DNA from: DATFKA01 sp035268885
Lineage (GTDB): Bacteria > Bacteroidota > Bacteroidia > Chitinophagales > Saprospiraceae
Assembly: GCA_035268885.1 (NCBI GenBank)
Contig: DATFKA010000115.1
Coordinates: forward strand, 9,047 to 73,046
DNA: 64,000 nt
Direction of reading: 5' to 3'
Both the position numbers and the translations under genes were made by a program. The notes under the pieces were generated by a model. That model worked only from the letters and a program-made list of their open reading frames with translations, ran no database searches and was not told the DNA's origin. Positions 50,862 to 59,854 of the stretch are shown here, one piece after another (positions within the stretch are counted from its first letter, which is position 1; every line of letters begins with the position of its first letter).

Positions 50862-53309
50862 ATGAACGTCTCATTAAACTGGCTGAAAGACTATTTGGAT
50901 ATTGACCTGGACCCCGTAAAAGTGGGGGAAATTCTGACCGAGATTGGTCTGGAAGTGGAAGGAGAGGAACAGGTGGAAAGTATACCGGGGGGCTTGCAAG
51001 GGGTCGTGGTCGGTAAAGTAGAAGAATGTGGTAAGCATCCAAATGCAGATCGGCTTTCCGTCACGAAAGTTAATGTCGGTGAGGAGGAATTACTAAATAT
51101 CGTCTGCGGCGCACCCAATGTGGCCAAAGGACAAAAAGTGCTAGTCGCTACGGTGGGTTCGGTGCTTTATCCTACCGGGAGTGAAGATCCCCTAAAGATT
51201 AAGAAAGGGAAGATCCGGGGAGAAGTGTCGGCCGGGATGATTTGCGCAGAGGATGAACTCGGCATCGGCACCAGCCACGAAGGCATCATGGTCTTACCCG
51301 AAGCAGCCCCCATCGGACAGGATGCCAAAACCTATCTTAACATTGAGACGGATTACGTTTATGAAATTGGTCTGACCCCCAACCGCTCAGACGCGACTAA
51401 CCACATTGGGGTGGCCAAAGACCTGGCCGCTGCCCTCAAAATCAATTACAATTTAAAGAGCGGCGTTAAGATGCCGGACGTTAGTGGCTTTCAGGTTGAT
51501 AACACCGATCATCCCCTTGAAGTAGAAGTACGCAATACGGAGGCTTGTCCGCGGTACGCGGGCGTGACGATCACCAATTTAAAGATCGGTCCTTCTCCAG
51601 ATTGGCTAAAGAACCGGCTGGAAGTTATCGGTGTGCGCAGCATCAATAATGTGGTAGATACCACCAACTTTATTTTACACGAGCTGGGACAACCGCTACA
51701 CGCCTTTGACCTGAGTAAGATCGGTGGTAATAAGATTATTGTAGATACCTTGCCTAAAGGCACGGAATTTACGACCCTCGATGAGGTAGAACGTAAGCTG
51801 GATGCAGAAGACCTCATGATTTGCGATGGTAACGAAAAGGGAATGTGTATCGGTGGTGTTTTTGGTGGTATTGGCACGGGGGTAACCGATGATACGACCG
51901 CTATTTTTCTGGAGTCGGCCCATTTCGACGCGCAGTATATCCGGCGCACGAGTATGCGCCACAATTTGCGTACCGATGCGGCGAAAGTATTCGAAAAGGG
52001 TAGTGACCCCCAGGTGGCGATTTACGCCCTTAAGCGGGCCGCGATGCTCTTACAGGAATTGGCCGGTGGCCAGGTGTCTAGCGAAATTGTAGACCTATAT
52101 CCGGAGCCGATTGCCCCCCAACGGATTGAAGTCAGCTACCAGTACATTAATGACCTGATCGGGGTGGAGATGAGTCACGCCGAGATTCGCGAAATCCTGG
52201 AAGCCATGGAAATGGAGGTCATCGAAGATGGGGATACGGCTTTTACCGTATCGGTGCCCACCAACAAAGCGGATGTTTTGCGACCCGCCGATGTGGCCGA
52301 GGAAGTGCTGCGCATCTATGGACTCAACCGGGTGCCTATGCCGGGTAGTATCCACACGGCGGTAACGGTTAGCCCCCAGCCAGACCCCGTCATGATGCGT
52401 AATAAAATTTCGGATTACCTGGCGGCGAATGGTTTCAACGAAATGATGGCGGTCTCTTTGAGTCAGTCTAAGTACTATAAGGAAATACTGACGAATATTC
52501 CGGAGCAGAACCTGGTGTACATCAATAACACCTCAAATGTTCATCTGGATATTATGCGTCCGGAGATGTTATTCAGTGGGCTGGAAGCGATTCTGCATAA
52601 TCAAAATTATCAGACCTCAGACCTTAAGTTGTTTGAATTGGGCCGTTCCTACCGGCAGGGAGAAGAAAAGATCATCGAGACGGAGCATCTGAGCTTATTC
52701 CTTACGGGAGAGCGGTTTAGCGAAAGCTGGATCGACACCGGTAAGGCCAGCACTGATTTTTATACCCTGAAGGCTTACGCCAAAAATGTATTGAGCCGCC
52801 TGGGATACGAAGGGTATCAGGAGACGCTTATCCAGGACGAGGTATTCACTTACGGTTTACAATGGCATCGGGGACCACAGGTGCTGGTAGAAATGGGTTT
52901 GGTACAGCCCCGGATCAGCAAGGCCATGGACATTAAAAACGAAGTGTTCTATGCGGTCTTTAACTGGTCTTTACTCTTCAAAGGCCTGAAAAAACACAAG
53001 GTGCAGTATACGGAGATTAGCAAGTTTCCGACGGTACGTCGCGACCTGGCCCTGGTAATTGACCGCAGGGTTAAATTTACGGATATTGAAGGGATTGCCC
53101 GCAAGGTGGCTAAGAAGTTACTCAAAGACATCAACCTGTTCGACGTGTATGAGAACGAAGAGCAGCTGGGCGAGGGTAAGGTGTCATACGCGGTGAGTTT
53201 TGTATTCGAAGACCCCACCAAAACGCTGCGGGATAAAGATATCGACAAGGTAATGAATAAATTAATTAAGGATTACGAAGGCAAGCTGGGGGCGGTGATC
53301 CGGCGTTAG
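50862..53309 (+). CDS. pheT: Phenylalanyl-tRNA synthetase beta subunit
   Basis: 815 residues, full length. EMAP-type tRNA-binding domain (about 40-150, VVVGKVEECGKHPNADRL), B3/B4 editing domain (about 200-390), B5 (about 400-475), inactive synthetase core (about 480-680) and FDX-ACB anticodon-binding domain (about 720-815, SKFPTVRRDLALVIDR). Pairs with PheS, which is not in this window. Leads a run pheT - coiled-coil - zapA - rny, interrupted by a repeat element. Confidence 0.97.
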   Translation: MNVSLNWLKDYLDIDLDPVKVGEILTEIGLEVEGEEQVESIPGGLQGVVVGKVEECGKHPNADRLSVTKVNVGEEELLNIVCGAPNVAKGQKVLVATVGSVLYPTGSEDPLKIKKGKIRGEVSAGMICAEDELGIGTSHEGIMVLPEAAPIGQDAKTYLNIETDYVYEIGLTPNRSDATNHIGVAKDLAAALKINYNLKSGVKMPDVSGFQVDNTDHPLEVEVRNTEACPRYAGVTITNLKIGPSPDWLKNRLEVIGVRSINNVVDTTNFILHELGQPLHAFDLSKIGGNKIIVDTLPKGTEFTTLDEVERKLDAEDLMICDGNEKGMCIGGVFGGIGTGVTDDTTAIFLESAHFDAQYIRRTSMRHNLRTDAAKVFEKGSDPQVAIYALKRAAMLLQELAGGQVSSEIVDLYPEPIAPQRIEVSYQYINDLIGVEMSHAEIREILEAMEMEVIEDGDTAFTVSVPTNKADVLRPADVAEEVLRIYGLNRVPMPGSIHTAVTVSPQPDPVMMRNKISDYLAANGFNEMMAVSLSQSKYYKEILTNIPEQNLVYINNTSNVHLDIMRPEMLFSGLEAILHNQNYQTSDLKLFELGRSYRQGEEKIIETEHLSLFLTGERFSESWIDTGKASTDFYTLKAYAKNVLSRLGYEGYQETLIQDEVFTYGLQWHRGPQVLVEMGLVQPRISKAMDIKNEVFYAVFNWSLLFKGLKKHKVQYTEISKFPTVRRDLALVIDRRVKFTDIEGIARKVAKKLLKDINLFDVYENEEQLGEGKVSYAVSFVFEDPTKTLRDKDIDKVMNKLIKDYEGKLGAVIRR

Positions 53310-53441
53310 TGCACTAGATAAAATAGTTTTTTTGGCGAAAGCCGCCCGGAAAAGCTATTTTCACGAAAAAAATTCTTCTGCTCAAAACCAGAGTACTACA
53401 ATAATTTGTTGTATATTTTGGTTCGTTTAGAAGTATTTCTA

Positions 53442-53604
53442 GAAGTTGTCTTAAGTTTTCTGCTGAAGGCGAGAAAACAAGATTTTGAGGCTAATTGAGG
53501 CAAAAAACGTAAACCATGCAGCGCATAGCTGAGGCTTTTTAACGAAAAGTAGCCTTAAAAGATGTTTTTGATAGCCCAGTGAGAAGACTTTAGACAACTT
53601 CCTA
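53442..53604. repeat. Palindromic intergenic repeat, copy R5
   Basis: About 163 bp. Left terminus GAAGTTGTCTTAA and right terminus TTTAGACAACTTC form an imperfect inverted pair. The right module (from about 53540, TTAACGAAAAGTAGCC) matches R2; the left module is different from those of R1 and R2. Lies between pheT and the ZapB-like gene. Confidence 0.75.
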
Positions 53605-53632
53605 AACAAGCTTTAAATACGCAAGACTGCGT

Positions 53633-53932
53633 ATGAATGTATCAGAGAGAATTGAAAATATTGAATTAAAAATAAATCAGTTGGCACTCCAGTTGCGACA
53701 ATTGCGTCTGGAGAATGTCCGGTTGACTAAACAAAAGGAAGCGTTGGAAGCGGCACTGGAGGACCAAAAAAATAATAACCACCAGCTGCAGCAACAACTG
53801 ACTCAAGAGCAGCAAGCATTGAGGCAGCAATTGGATAAAGAGGAGCAACAGTCAGCGCAATGGAAATCAGCAATCGAATCCTATACCAAAGAAATCGATC
53901 GCTGTATTGACTGGCTTACAAATAATGGATAG
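53633..53932 (+). CDS. Small coiled-coil protein, ZapB-like partner of ZapA
   Basis: 99 residues, almost entirely heptad-repeat coiled coil (about 5-80), Gln-rich, no Cys until C93. Its TAG stop is followed at once by the ATG of zapA, so the two are translationally linked. Position and shape suggest a ZapB-like divisome factor; sequence similarity to ZapB itself is not demonstrable here. Confidence 0.72.
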   Translation: MNVSERIENIELKINQLALQLRQLRLENVRLTKQKEALEAALEDQKNNNHQLQQQLTQEQQALRQQLDKEEQQSAQWKSAIESYTKEIDRCIDWLTNNG

Positions 53933-54232
53933 ATGGACGGTCAGCAGACAAAAAACATTACGGTAGTTATAGCCAATAGACCCTATCCGCTGAAAGTGAA
54001 ACAGGAAGATGAGGCCGCAATTCGCAAGATCATCAAAGAATTGAACGAACAGGTGAATCGCTTTCAGCTGACTTATGCCAATAAGGATAAACAGGATTGC
54101 CTGGCGATGGCCGCCTTAACGAATGCTGTCGATCTGTATAAAACGAAGAAAGATACCGCACAGGACTCCACTATTTCCTCCCAATTAGCTCGTCTCGACC
54201 AATTACTTGGTGAATTAACCAGTCAGGAATAA
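53933..54232 (+). CDS. zapA: Cell division protein ZapA
   Basis: 99 residues. The N-terminal beta unit (KNITVVIANRPYPLKVK) and EAAIRKIIKELNEQV helix are the ZapA globular head, followed by the long helix with MAALTNAVDLY. ZapA bundles FtsZ protofilaments. Conserved order zapA - rny in Bacteroidota. Confidence 0.87.
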   Translation: MDGQQTKNITVVIANRPYPLKVKQEDEAAIRKIIKELNEQVNRFQLTYANKDKQDCLAMAALTNAVDLYKTKKDTAQDSTISSQLARLDQLLGELTSQE

Positions 54233-54272
54233 CCAGCGTCTCCTCATTATTTAATCTATAAATATCGAGGAT

Positions 54273-55955
54273 ATGACACTAACAACGGGTGCTATCATCG
54301 GCCTAGTAGCTGGCCTGGTCATTGGCTTTATTGTCGCTCAATTGATCATGCGCAATAGCATAAAGAAGAAGATCGCCGAGATGAATGCCAATACGGACCT
54401 GCAAATTAAAGAGGCCCGCCTGACGGCAAAAAGAATCGTCGACGAAGCCGAGACCGAAGCCGAAAAGATCAATAGCCAGGCGGAAGCCAAAAATGAACGA
54501 ATAAAACAGCGTAAAATTCAGGAGGCAAAAGCTAAATACAGCAAAATGCGCTCCGAATTCGATAAAGAAAAATCCACACACAAGTTGGAATTGAAAGAGA
54601 TGGGCATCCAGGTCAAAGAGCAGGAAGCTGATCTCAAACAACGAATCGAAAAGTTTGACGAGCGTGTCAAGTGGTTCGAAGCGGAAAAAGAAGAAGTCAA
54701 ACAGAAAGAATCGGAGCTGGATAGTATCCGTGAGAATCTGGACAAACAGCTCAAAGTAGTCGCTAAGAAAAAAGAACAACTGGATTCTGCTAACGAAGAG
54801 CGGATCAAAGAGCTACAAAAAGTAGCCAACCTGAGCGAAGCGGAAGCTACCGAACGCCTACTGGAAGCCGTGCGGGCCAAAGCCGAAACCGACGCCCTGG
54901 CCATCGAAAAAGCCTCCGTCGAACGCGCTAAGCAAAACGCCAGCAAGCAGGCTAAAAATATTATTATCAAGACTATTCAGCGCATGTGCGCCGAAACCAC
55001 GATTGAAAATACCGTTTCTGTCTTTAATCTGGACTCGGACGACCTCAAAGGCCAAATTATCGGCCGGGAGGGACGTAATATCCGGGCTTTGGAGGCGGCG
55101 ACCGGTGCGGAAATCGTAGTAGATGACACCCCCGAGGCAATTGTGATCTCCAGCTTTGATCCTATCCGCCGGGAAACCTGTCGACTGGCCCTGAAAAAAC
55201 TGGTAGCCGATGGTCGTATTCACCCCGCACGTATCGAAGAGGTGGTAGCAAAAACGAAAAAGCAACTCAATGAGCAGATCGTAGAAATAGGGGAGCGCAC
55301 CATCATCGATCTAGATTTACACGGACTCGATCCTTATCTGGTTAAAATGGTAGGACGGATGCGTTACCGTTCTTCTTATGGTCAAAACCTGCTGAAACAC
55401 TCCATCGAGACGGCACATCTATGTTCGATGATGGCCGCAGAGATTGGTCTTTCACCAAAAGAAATCAAACTGGCCAAACGGGCTGGGCTACTGCACGATA
55501 TCGGTAAAGTAACCGAAGAGGAAAGCGAATTGTCGCACGCACTGATCGGTATGAAGCTTTGTGAGAAGTTTAAGGAAGACCCACGGGTGATCAACGCCGT
55601 AGGGGCACACCACGATGAGGTTGATATGAATAATATCCTCTCGCCGATTATTCAGGCCTGCGATGCCATTTCAGGCGCTCGTCCGGGGGCTCGCCGTGAA
55701 ATTCTGGAAAGCTACCTCAAGCGGATCGGCGAACTGGAAGAACTGGCGATGGCGCACGATGGGGTACAGAAAGCCTTTGCTATGCAGGCGGGACGTGAAC
55801 TACGAGTGATTGTGGAAAGTGAAAAAGTATCCGATTCCTTTGCGGACGATTTGTCCTTTATGATTTCCCAAAAGATTCAGGATGAAATGCAGTATCCCGG
55901 GCAGATCAAGGTGACGGTGATTCGCGAAAAGCGAGCGGTCTCTTATGCCCGGTAG
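54273..55955 (+). CDS. rny: Ribonuclease Y
   Basis: 560 residues. One N-terminal transmembrane helix (about 5-25), a long charged coiled coil (about 30-215), a KH RNA-binding domain (about 245-310, IIGREGRNIRALEAATG) and an HD phosphohydrolase domain (about 370-470) with H408-D409 in LLHDIGKV. Membrane-bound endonuclease that starts mRNA decay. Followed by a strong shared terminator. Confidence 0.95.
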   Translation: MTLTTGAIIGLVAGLVIGFIVAQLIMRNSIKKKIAEMNANTDLQIKEARLTAKRIVDEAETEAEKINSQAEAKNERIKQRKIQEAKAKYSKMRSEFDKEKSTHKLELKEMGIQVKEQEADLKQRIEKFDERVKWFEAEKEEVKQKESELDSIRENLDKQLKVVAKKKEQLDSANEERIKELQKVANLSEAEATERLLEAVRAKAETDALAIEKASVERAKQNASKQAKNIIIKTIQRMCAETTIENTVSVFNLDSDDLKGQIIGREGRNIRALEAATGAEIVVDDTPEAIVISSFDPIRRETCRLALKKLVADGRIHPARIEEVVAKTKKQLNEQIVEIGERTIIDLDLHGLDPYLVKMVGRMRYRSSYGQNLLKHSIETAHLCSMMAAEIGLSPKEIKLAKRAGLLHDIGKVTEEESELSHALIGMKLCEKFKEDPRVINAVGAHHDEVDMNNILSPIIQACDAISGARPGARREILESYLKRIGELEELAMAHDGVQKAFAMQAGRELRVIVESEKVSDSFADDLSFMISQKIQDEMQYPGQIKVTVIREKRAVSYAR

Positions 55956-55980
55956 GCATTATTTAGGTCTAAAGATAAAA

Positions 55981-56014
55981 AAGAGCTTAGCCGATCCGGC
56001 TAAGCTCTTTTTTT
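55981..56014. terminator. Bidirectional terminator between rny and tatA
   Basis: AAGAGCTTAGCCG and CGGCTAAGCTCTT form a perfect 13-bp stem with loop ATC, with As on the left and Ts on the right, so it works for both convergent genes. It overlaps the tatA stop codon. Confidence 0.92.
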
Positions 56015-56246
56015 AATCAGCTTCTTCTTTCTGCTTTTCTTTTTGCTTTTGTTTCAGCTCTTCCTCTTTCATACCTTCTTTCAATTCCGTTTCTAAGGTA
56101 GAGCGAGCCGTGTTGAATTCGCGAATACCGCGGCCGATACCGCGCATCAGCTCAGGAATTTTCTTACCACCAAACAATAAAAGCACTACCGCAAATACTA
56201 CCAGCATTTCCGGTCCTAAGAAATTAAACAACAATATTGTTTCCAT
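56013..56246 (-). CDS. tatA: Twin-arginine translocase subunit TatA
   Basis: 77 residues from ATG 56246 (METILLFNFLG); the extra seven upstream residues are not family-like. One transmembrane helix (about 9-24), the hinge FGGKKIPELMRGIGRG, an amphipathic helix and a Lys/Glu-rich tail. Forms the Tat pore that exports folded proteins. TatC is not adjacent. Confidence 0.92.
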   Translation of the reverse strand: METILLFNFLGPEMLVVFAVVLLLFGGKKIPELMRGIGRGIREFNTARSTLETELKEGMKEEELKQKQKEKQKEEAD

Positions 56247-56555
56247 TGATCTTGTTTTTTGCTTCAAGAATTGAAAGGGACAAAAAGTTATAAGCCCAGT
56301 GCCTCTCTTCCTTGATCATTTAATTATTCATATAATTGTTCAATATTATCTATATCCTATTTCAGGCCCTTTTGGCTTTCACTGCGTTTTTGGGCCTTGT
56401 TGAACCCCAAAATTGCGCTGAACTAAACTTATACATAATATCGAACATATTACTTAACCAAAATAAAGTTACAATTATTTTCTTAATCAGACTTTTAAAA
56501 ATAGAAAGGTTTAAGGTGGATTGCCAGTTATGACAAAGAAATGTTGTTAAACGGC
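56247..56555. other. AT-rich gap without identifiable features
   Basis: 309 bp upstream of tatA and downstream of the oxygenase gene. No gene, repeat copy, promoter match or convincing hairpin was found here; a weak GGCCC/GGGCC pairing exists near 56366-56396. Confidence 0.5.
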
Positions 56556-57506
56556 CTATTTTTTTAGACCAATCTCACGCAGGCGCTCATTAAGGTATTC
56601 ACCGGCGGTAATGGGCTCATAGGCCAAAGGTCGCTCTTCGGTTACACACTGGTCCAGACAAGTCAGATCTACTTCCATCCTGGGGTGCAGGAAAAAAGGA
56701 ATCGATAGCCTGGGCAGATGCCACTGCTCGCGGGGCGGATTCACCACCCGGTGGGTCGTCGATTTCAGATAGTTGTTCGTCAGACGCTGTAGCATATCGC
56801 CGACATTAATGACGATTTCATTCTCGCCCGGTACGATGGGCAGCCATTCCCCATTGGAATGAATTTGTAGTCCGCCGGCGGAAGCACCAACTAGGAGGGT
56901 GATCAGATTGATATCTTCGTGCTGCTCGGCCCGAATGGCACTGGCAGGTTCCCTGGTAATCGGTGGATAGTGAATGGCCCGCAGGATACTATTACCATTT
57001 TCGATCCGGGTATCAAAATAGTTTTCTTCCAGGTCGAGATGCAGAGCAATGGCCTTCAGTAGGGCACTCCCAGCTTCCTCAAAAGACTGGTAGAGCTTTT
57101 GGGCCAGCGGCAGAAAGGCCGGAATCTCATCGACGGCAACGTTGTCGGGGTAATTCGACTTTAGGGGATGATCACCGAGAACGGTCTGCCCAAACTGATA
57201 GAACTCTTTCAGGTCCGCTACATCCGACTGTTTGGCGTGCTCTTTCCCAAAGGAAGTGTAACCACGCTGACCAGCCAGGCCAGCGATTTCATATTTCTTT
57301 TTAGTCGCTTCCTCCAGTGCGAAAAAAGCTTTGGAAGTGGTATAAAAATCATCTACCAGTGGTTGGGGGACGCCGTGGTTAACGACACCAACGAAACCTA
57401 CTTTATGGAAAGCTTTACCGATCTCATCGACGAATGCAGATCTTTGTTTCGCATCGCCTTTAGTGAATTGGGAGAGATCGACAACGGGAATTACTCTTTT
57501 ACTCAT
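56556..57506 (-). CDS. Isopenicillin N synthase-like 2-oxoglutarate/Fe(II) oxygenase
   Basis: 316 residues. DIOX-N N-terminal part (FVDEIGKAFHKVGFVGVVNHG) and double-stranded beta-helix with iron ligands H196, D198 and H252 (EQHEDINLITLL, TTHRVV) and co-substrate R266/S268 (RLSIPFF). The family hydroxylates or desaturates small molecules in plants and bacteria; the substrate here is unknown. Fourth in a minus-strand run with three upstream genes (52 bp gap). Confidence 0.9.
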   Translation of the reverse strand: MSKRVIPVVDLSQFTKGDAKQRSAFVDEIGKAFHKVGFVGVVNHGVPQPLVDDFYTTSKAFFALEEATKKKYEIAGLAGQRGYTSFGKEHAKQSDVADLKEFYQFGQTVLGDHPLKSNYPDNVAVDEIPAFLPLAQKLYQSFEEAGSALLKAIALHLDLEENYFDTRIENGNSILRAIHYPPITREPASAIRAEQHEDINLITLLVGASAGGLQIHSNGEWLPIVPGENEIVINVGDMLQRLTNNYLKSTTHRVVNPPREQWHLPRLSIPFFLHPRMEVDLTCLDQCVTEERPLAYEPITAGEYLNERLREIGLKK

Positions 57507-57558
57507 CTCTTGTCATTTTGCTTTCGCGAAAATACAAAGAAAATCACTACCTCGCTTT

Positions 57559-57960
57559 TTAAGCCGGTACGTTTTCGTGCCCGTAGGGACAATGCCGACA
57601 TTTACTTCCACAGCAATAGCCCCGCTTCAGGTGATACCATTCGGTCATGACGTAGCGGCCACTTTCGCGATAGAAGTCGATGCCTTCGATCATTTTGCGA
57701 GAGGGTTTTGAGTAGAGGCTGGCTACGTCATTGGGCCGTCGCTTTTCTAAAATAGCCTTCGTAATCGTATTGGCCTTCTCTTGTAGTGCCCTGCTGAGAC
57801 AGTCTGGGCAAAGGCAGGATGCCTGCTCACCCGGAGGTAGTAAAGCCGGATAATCCATACACCAGCAGGGTTGTTCAGACGTCGCCGAACAGGAGAGAGT
57901 GGATTGGCATTGTGGGCAAGTCTTGGTCACCTTCTTTCCTTTAGCGTGCGAAATCAGCAT
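57559..57960 (-). CDS. Cysteine-rich CWC plus DUF5522 protein
   Basis: 133 residues. The N-terminal half has a CWC-type metal site (CPQC, CWC, CLC, CL), the C-terminal half a DUF5522-type motif (GIDFYRESGRYVMTEWYHL, then CCGSKCRHCPYG). These two small domains are usually separate neighbouring genes; here they are one protein. Cys spacing suggests two zinc or iron-sulfur sites. Function unknown. 12 bp after the upstream membrane protein. Confidence 0.8.
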   Translation of the reverse strand: MLISHAKGKKVTKTCPQCQSTLSCSATSEQPCWCMDYPALLPPGEQASCLCPDCLSRALQEKANTITKAILEKRRPNDVASLYSKPSRKMIEGIDFYRESGRYVMTEWYHLKRGYCCGSKCRHCPYGHENVPA

Positions 57961-57972
57961 TGTTCTTTTGGC

Positions 57973-58554
57973 TTAAGCCATACGCAACTGAGGAAAACGC
58001 ATCTTCATCCATTCAAAAGCACCGAACATTACTCCTCCGTAGACCAGTGTTCCTAACAAAAAGTTGCGTTCAAAAGGAATAGCGGCTACCAGGCAGGCCC
58101 AAAACCCAGATAGCGTTTGTGGGTACATCGTACTACCTATCCATACTCCGAAGTCGGTAACGATCCAGTGAATAAGGACAATAACCAGACTGGATAGCAG
58201 AAATCGGCCGGTCGTTTTTTGCGAAAGCAGGAAATAACCCACCAGCACCATCAAGGCGATGGCACCGTATACAAAACTGGCACCTTCGTAAAGGAAAGTC
58301 CAGCTACCGCCCCAGTAGGCAAAGCGACTAATAAAAAGATCGCTAATGAACAGGGCCAGAAGGGGAAAGGCAAAAGCCTTCCAGTTACGGAAATAAGCAC
58401 CGCCAAATAGGGCCATGGCACCAACGGCAGACAGATTGGCTACCGGGGCAAAGGCCGGGTCGGTACTCAATAGAACGCGGATGCCCGCTATGATAAAGAT
58501 GAAAAACAAAAGTATACCAAATCGCAGTTGCCTGGCTTTTGCATTGTCGGTCAT
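57973..58554 (-). CDS. DUF6580 membrane protein
   Basis: 193 residues, about five or six transmembrane helices. The N-terminal ANLSAVGAMALFGGAYF and FPLLALFISDLF are the DUF6580 family signature; the layout resembles substrate-binding subunits of ECF-type vitamin transporters, which is suggestive only. First gene of the minus-strand run reaching to 56556. Confidence 0.85.
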   Translation of the reverse strand: MTDNAKARQLRFGILLFFIFIIAGIRVLLSTDPAFAPVANLSAVGAMALFGGAYFRNWKAFAFPLLALFISDLFISRFAYWGGSWTFLYEGASFVYGAIALMVLVGYFLLSQKTTGRFLLSSLVIVLIHWIVTDFGVWIGSTMYPQTLSGFWACLVAAIPFERNFLLGTLVYGGVMFGAFEWMKMRFPQLRMA

Positions 58555-58621
58555 TGTATCGATATTTTATAGTTTTCAAAAATGAAGGTAAATACGGGTG
58601 GTGACACTAGCCGTAAAGGTC

Positions 58622-58635
58622 GTGAAACTTTTCAC
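58622..58635. promoter_or_regulatory. Palindrome GTGAAA-CT-TTTCAC
   Basis: Perfect 6-bp arms with a 2-bp centre, in the gap between the two-component regulator's stop (58795) and the DUF6580 start (58554), about 70 bp upstream of the latter. A candidate operator; its regulator is unknown. Confidence 0.35.
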
Positions 58636-58794
58636 CAAATGGTGATACGACAGCCGGATTATTTATCGAAGTTTTGTAAAGTTCTTCCGAATAAAAGTCG
58701 TTAATACCGCTTTGATCCGCTAAATTAACCATTTACCGAAGCATTTGCAATAAGTATGACGATCTTTAGTAGTGTAGTGCTTCGGTGAAGAAGA

Positions 58795-59844
58795 CTAGCC
58801 TGGCATGTTTTCGAGCTTATCGTGATCCCTGATGTGAATAACCCCGTCAATGATATCGATATAGCCATCCTGTTTAAATTCGGTGAGCATGCGAATCACA
58901 CTCTCTTTAGCCGTACCTACTATCCGCGCCAGATCATCCCGCAGGATGCTGATCTCGGTTTTGCCCTCTTTCTCACTCAAATAGATGACCGCATCGGCCA
59001 CGCGTTTGCGCACCGAGTTGTAGGCCAGGTGGAGTAACTGCTCCTCCTGCTCGGTGATATTATTGGCCAGCATTTTGATGAGTTGTGAGGTCACATCGCG
59101 GTCGCCGTGTAGTAGCTTCATGAAATCTTCTTTAGGGACTAGACTGATTTCAGTTGGTTCTAAGGCCGCGGCGGATTCGCTGTGCATATCATTTTTAATG
59201 AGATCGACGTACCCAAAGAAGTCTCCCGGTTTACAGAGGTTAATGATGTACTCTTTGCCGTATTCATTGGTCTTAAAAAGTTTGACGGTACCCGAATTTA
59301 CCAGATAAAGGTATCTGGGGAAGTCGCCCTCTTCAAATACGAGATCCCTTTTTTTATAGGTTTTTATTTTGCGGTCATCGGAGAGTTTCCTCAGGGCTTC
59401 GTAGCCACGCGCTTCGTTGATAAAAGCGGATAAGCCCTGGGCAGTACCATCAAATTGTTGTTTAAGTTTTTCGCTTTTCTTTAGGCGGGTCTCAATAACG
59501 GACAGTAATTCGTCTTTGTAGAAGGGTTTGGCGATGTAATCGTCTGCGCCAAGATTCATGCCACGCCGAAAATCGGCTTTTTCAGCTTTTGCCGTAAGGA
59601 AGATAAAAGGAACGGAAGCGGTCTCCGGTTTTTTAGCGATGATATTTAGTACACCGAAACCATCCAGTCGGGGCATCATTACATCACAAAGGATAAGGTC
59701 AGGCTGGCTTGACATTGCCTTGTCCACACCTATTTTTCCATCTTCTGCCAGTTCTACCTCGTAGCCATACAATTCTAGGATTTCTTCCAGGTTTTCACGT
59801 ACTTCTGTATTATCCTCAATAACCAGAATCTTCTTTTTACTCAT
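58795..59844 (-). CDS. Response regulator with Crp/Fnr DNA-binding output domain
   Basis: 349 residues. Receiver domain (1-122) with D54 (ILCDVMMPRLDG), T84 region and K106; linker to about 155; cyclic-nucleotide-binding-type beta-roll (160-260, YLYLVNSGTVKLF, KPGDFFGYVDL); Crp-type helix-turn-helix (285-335, DDLARIVGTAKESVIRMLTEF) with E314 and R318 in the positions that read the GA of TTGA/TGTGA boxes. No Fnr-type N-terminal cysteines. It combines what FixJ and FixK do as separate proteins. Encoded 10 bp after the PAS histidine kinase, its probable partner. Confidence 0.93.
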   Translation of the reverse strand: MSKKKILVIEDNTEVRENLEEILELYGYEVELAEDGKIGVDKAMSSQPDLILCDVMMPRLDGFGVLNIIAKKPETASVPFIFLTAKAEKADFRRGMNLGADDYIAKPFYKDELLSVIETRLKKSEKLKQQFDGTAQGLSAFINEARGYEALRKLSDDRKIKTYKKRDLVFEEGDFPRYLYLVNSGTVKLFKTNEYGKEYIINLCKPGDFFGYVDLIKNDMHSESAAALEPTEISLVPKEDFMKLLHGDRDVTSQLIKMLANNITEQEEQLLHLAYNSVRKRVADAVIYLSEKEGKTEISILRDDLARIVGTAKESVIRMLTEFKQDGYIDIIDGVIHIRDHDKLENMPG

Positions 59845-59854
59845 TATGTCGTTA

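Noticed and set aside
54303..54779. Long minus-strand frame, rich in Phe and Leu, opposite rny
   Set aside because: Mirror of the coiled-coil coding sequence (Lys/Glu codons read in reverse); not a gene.
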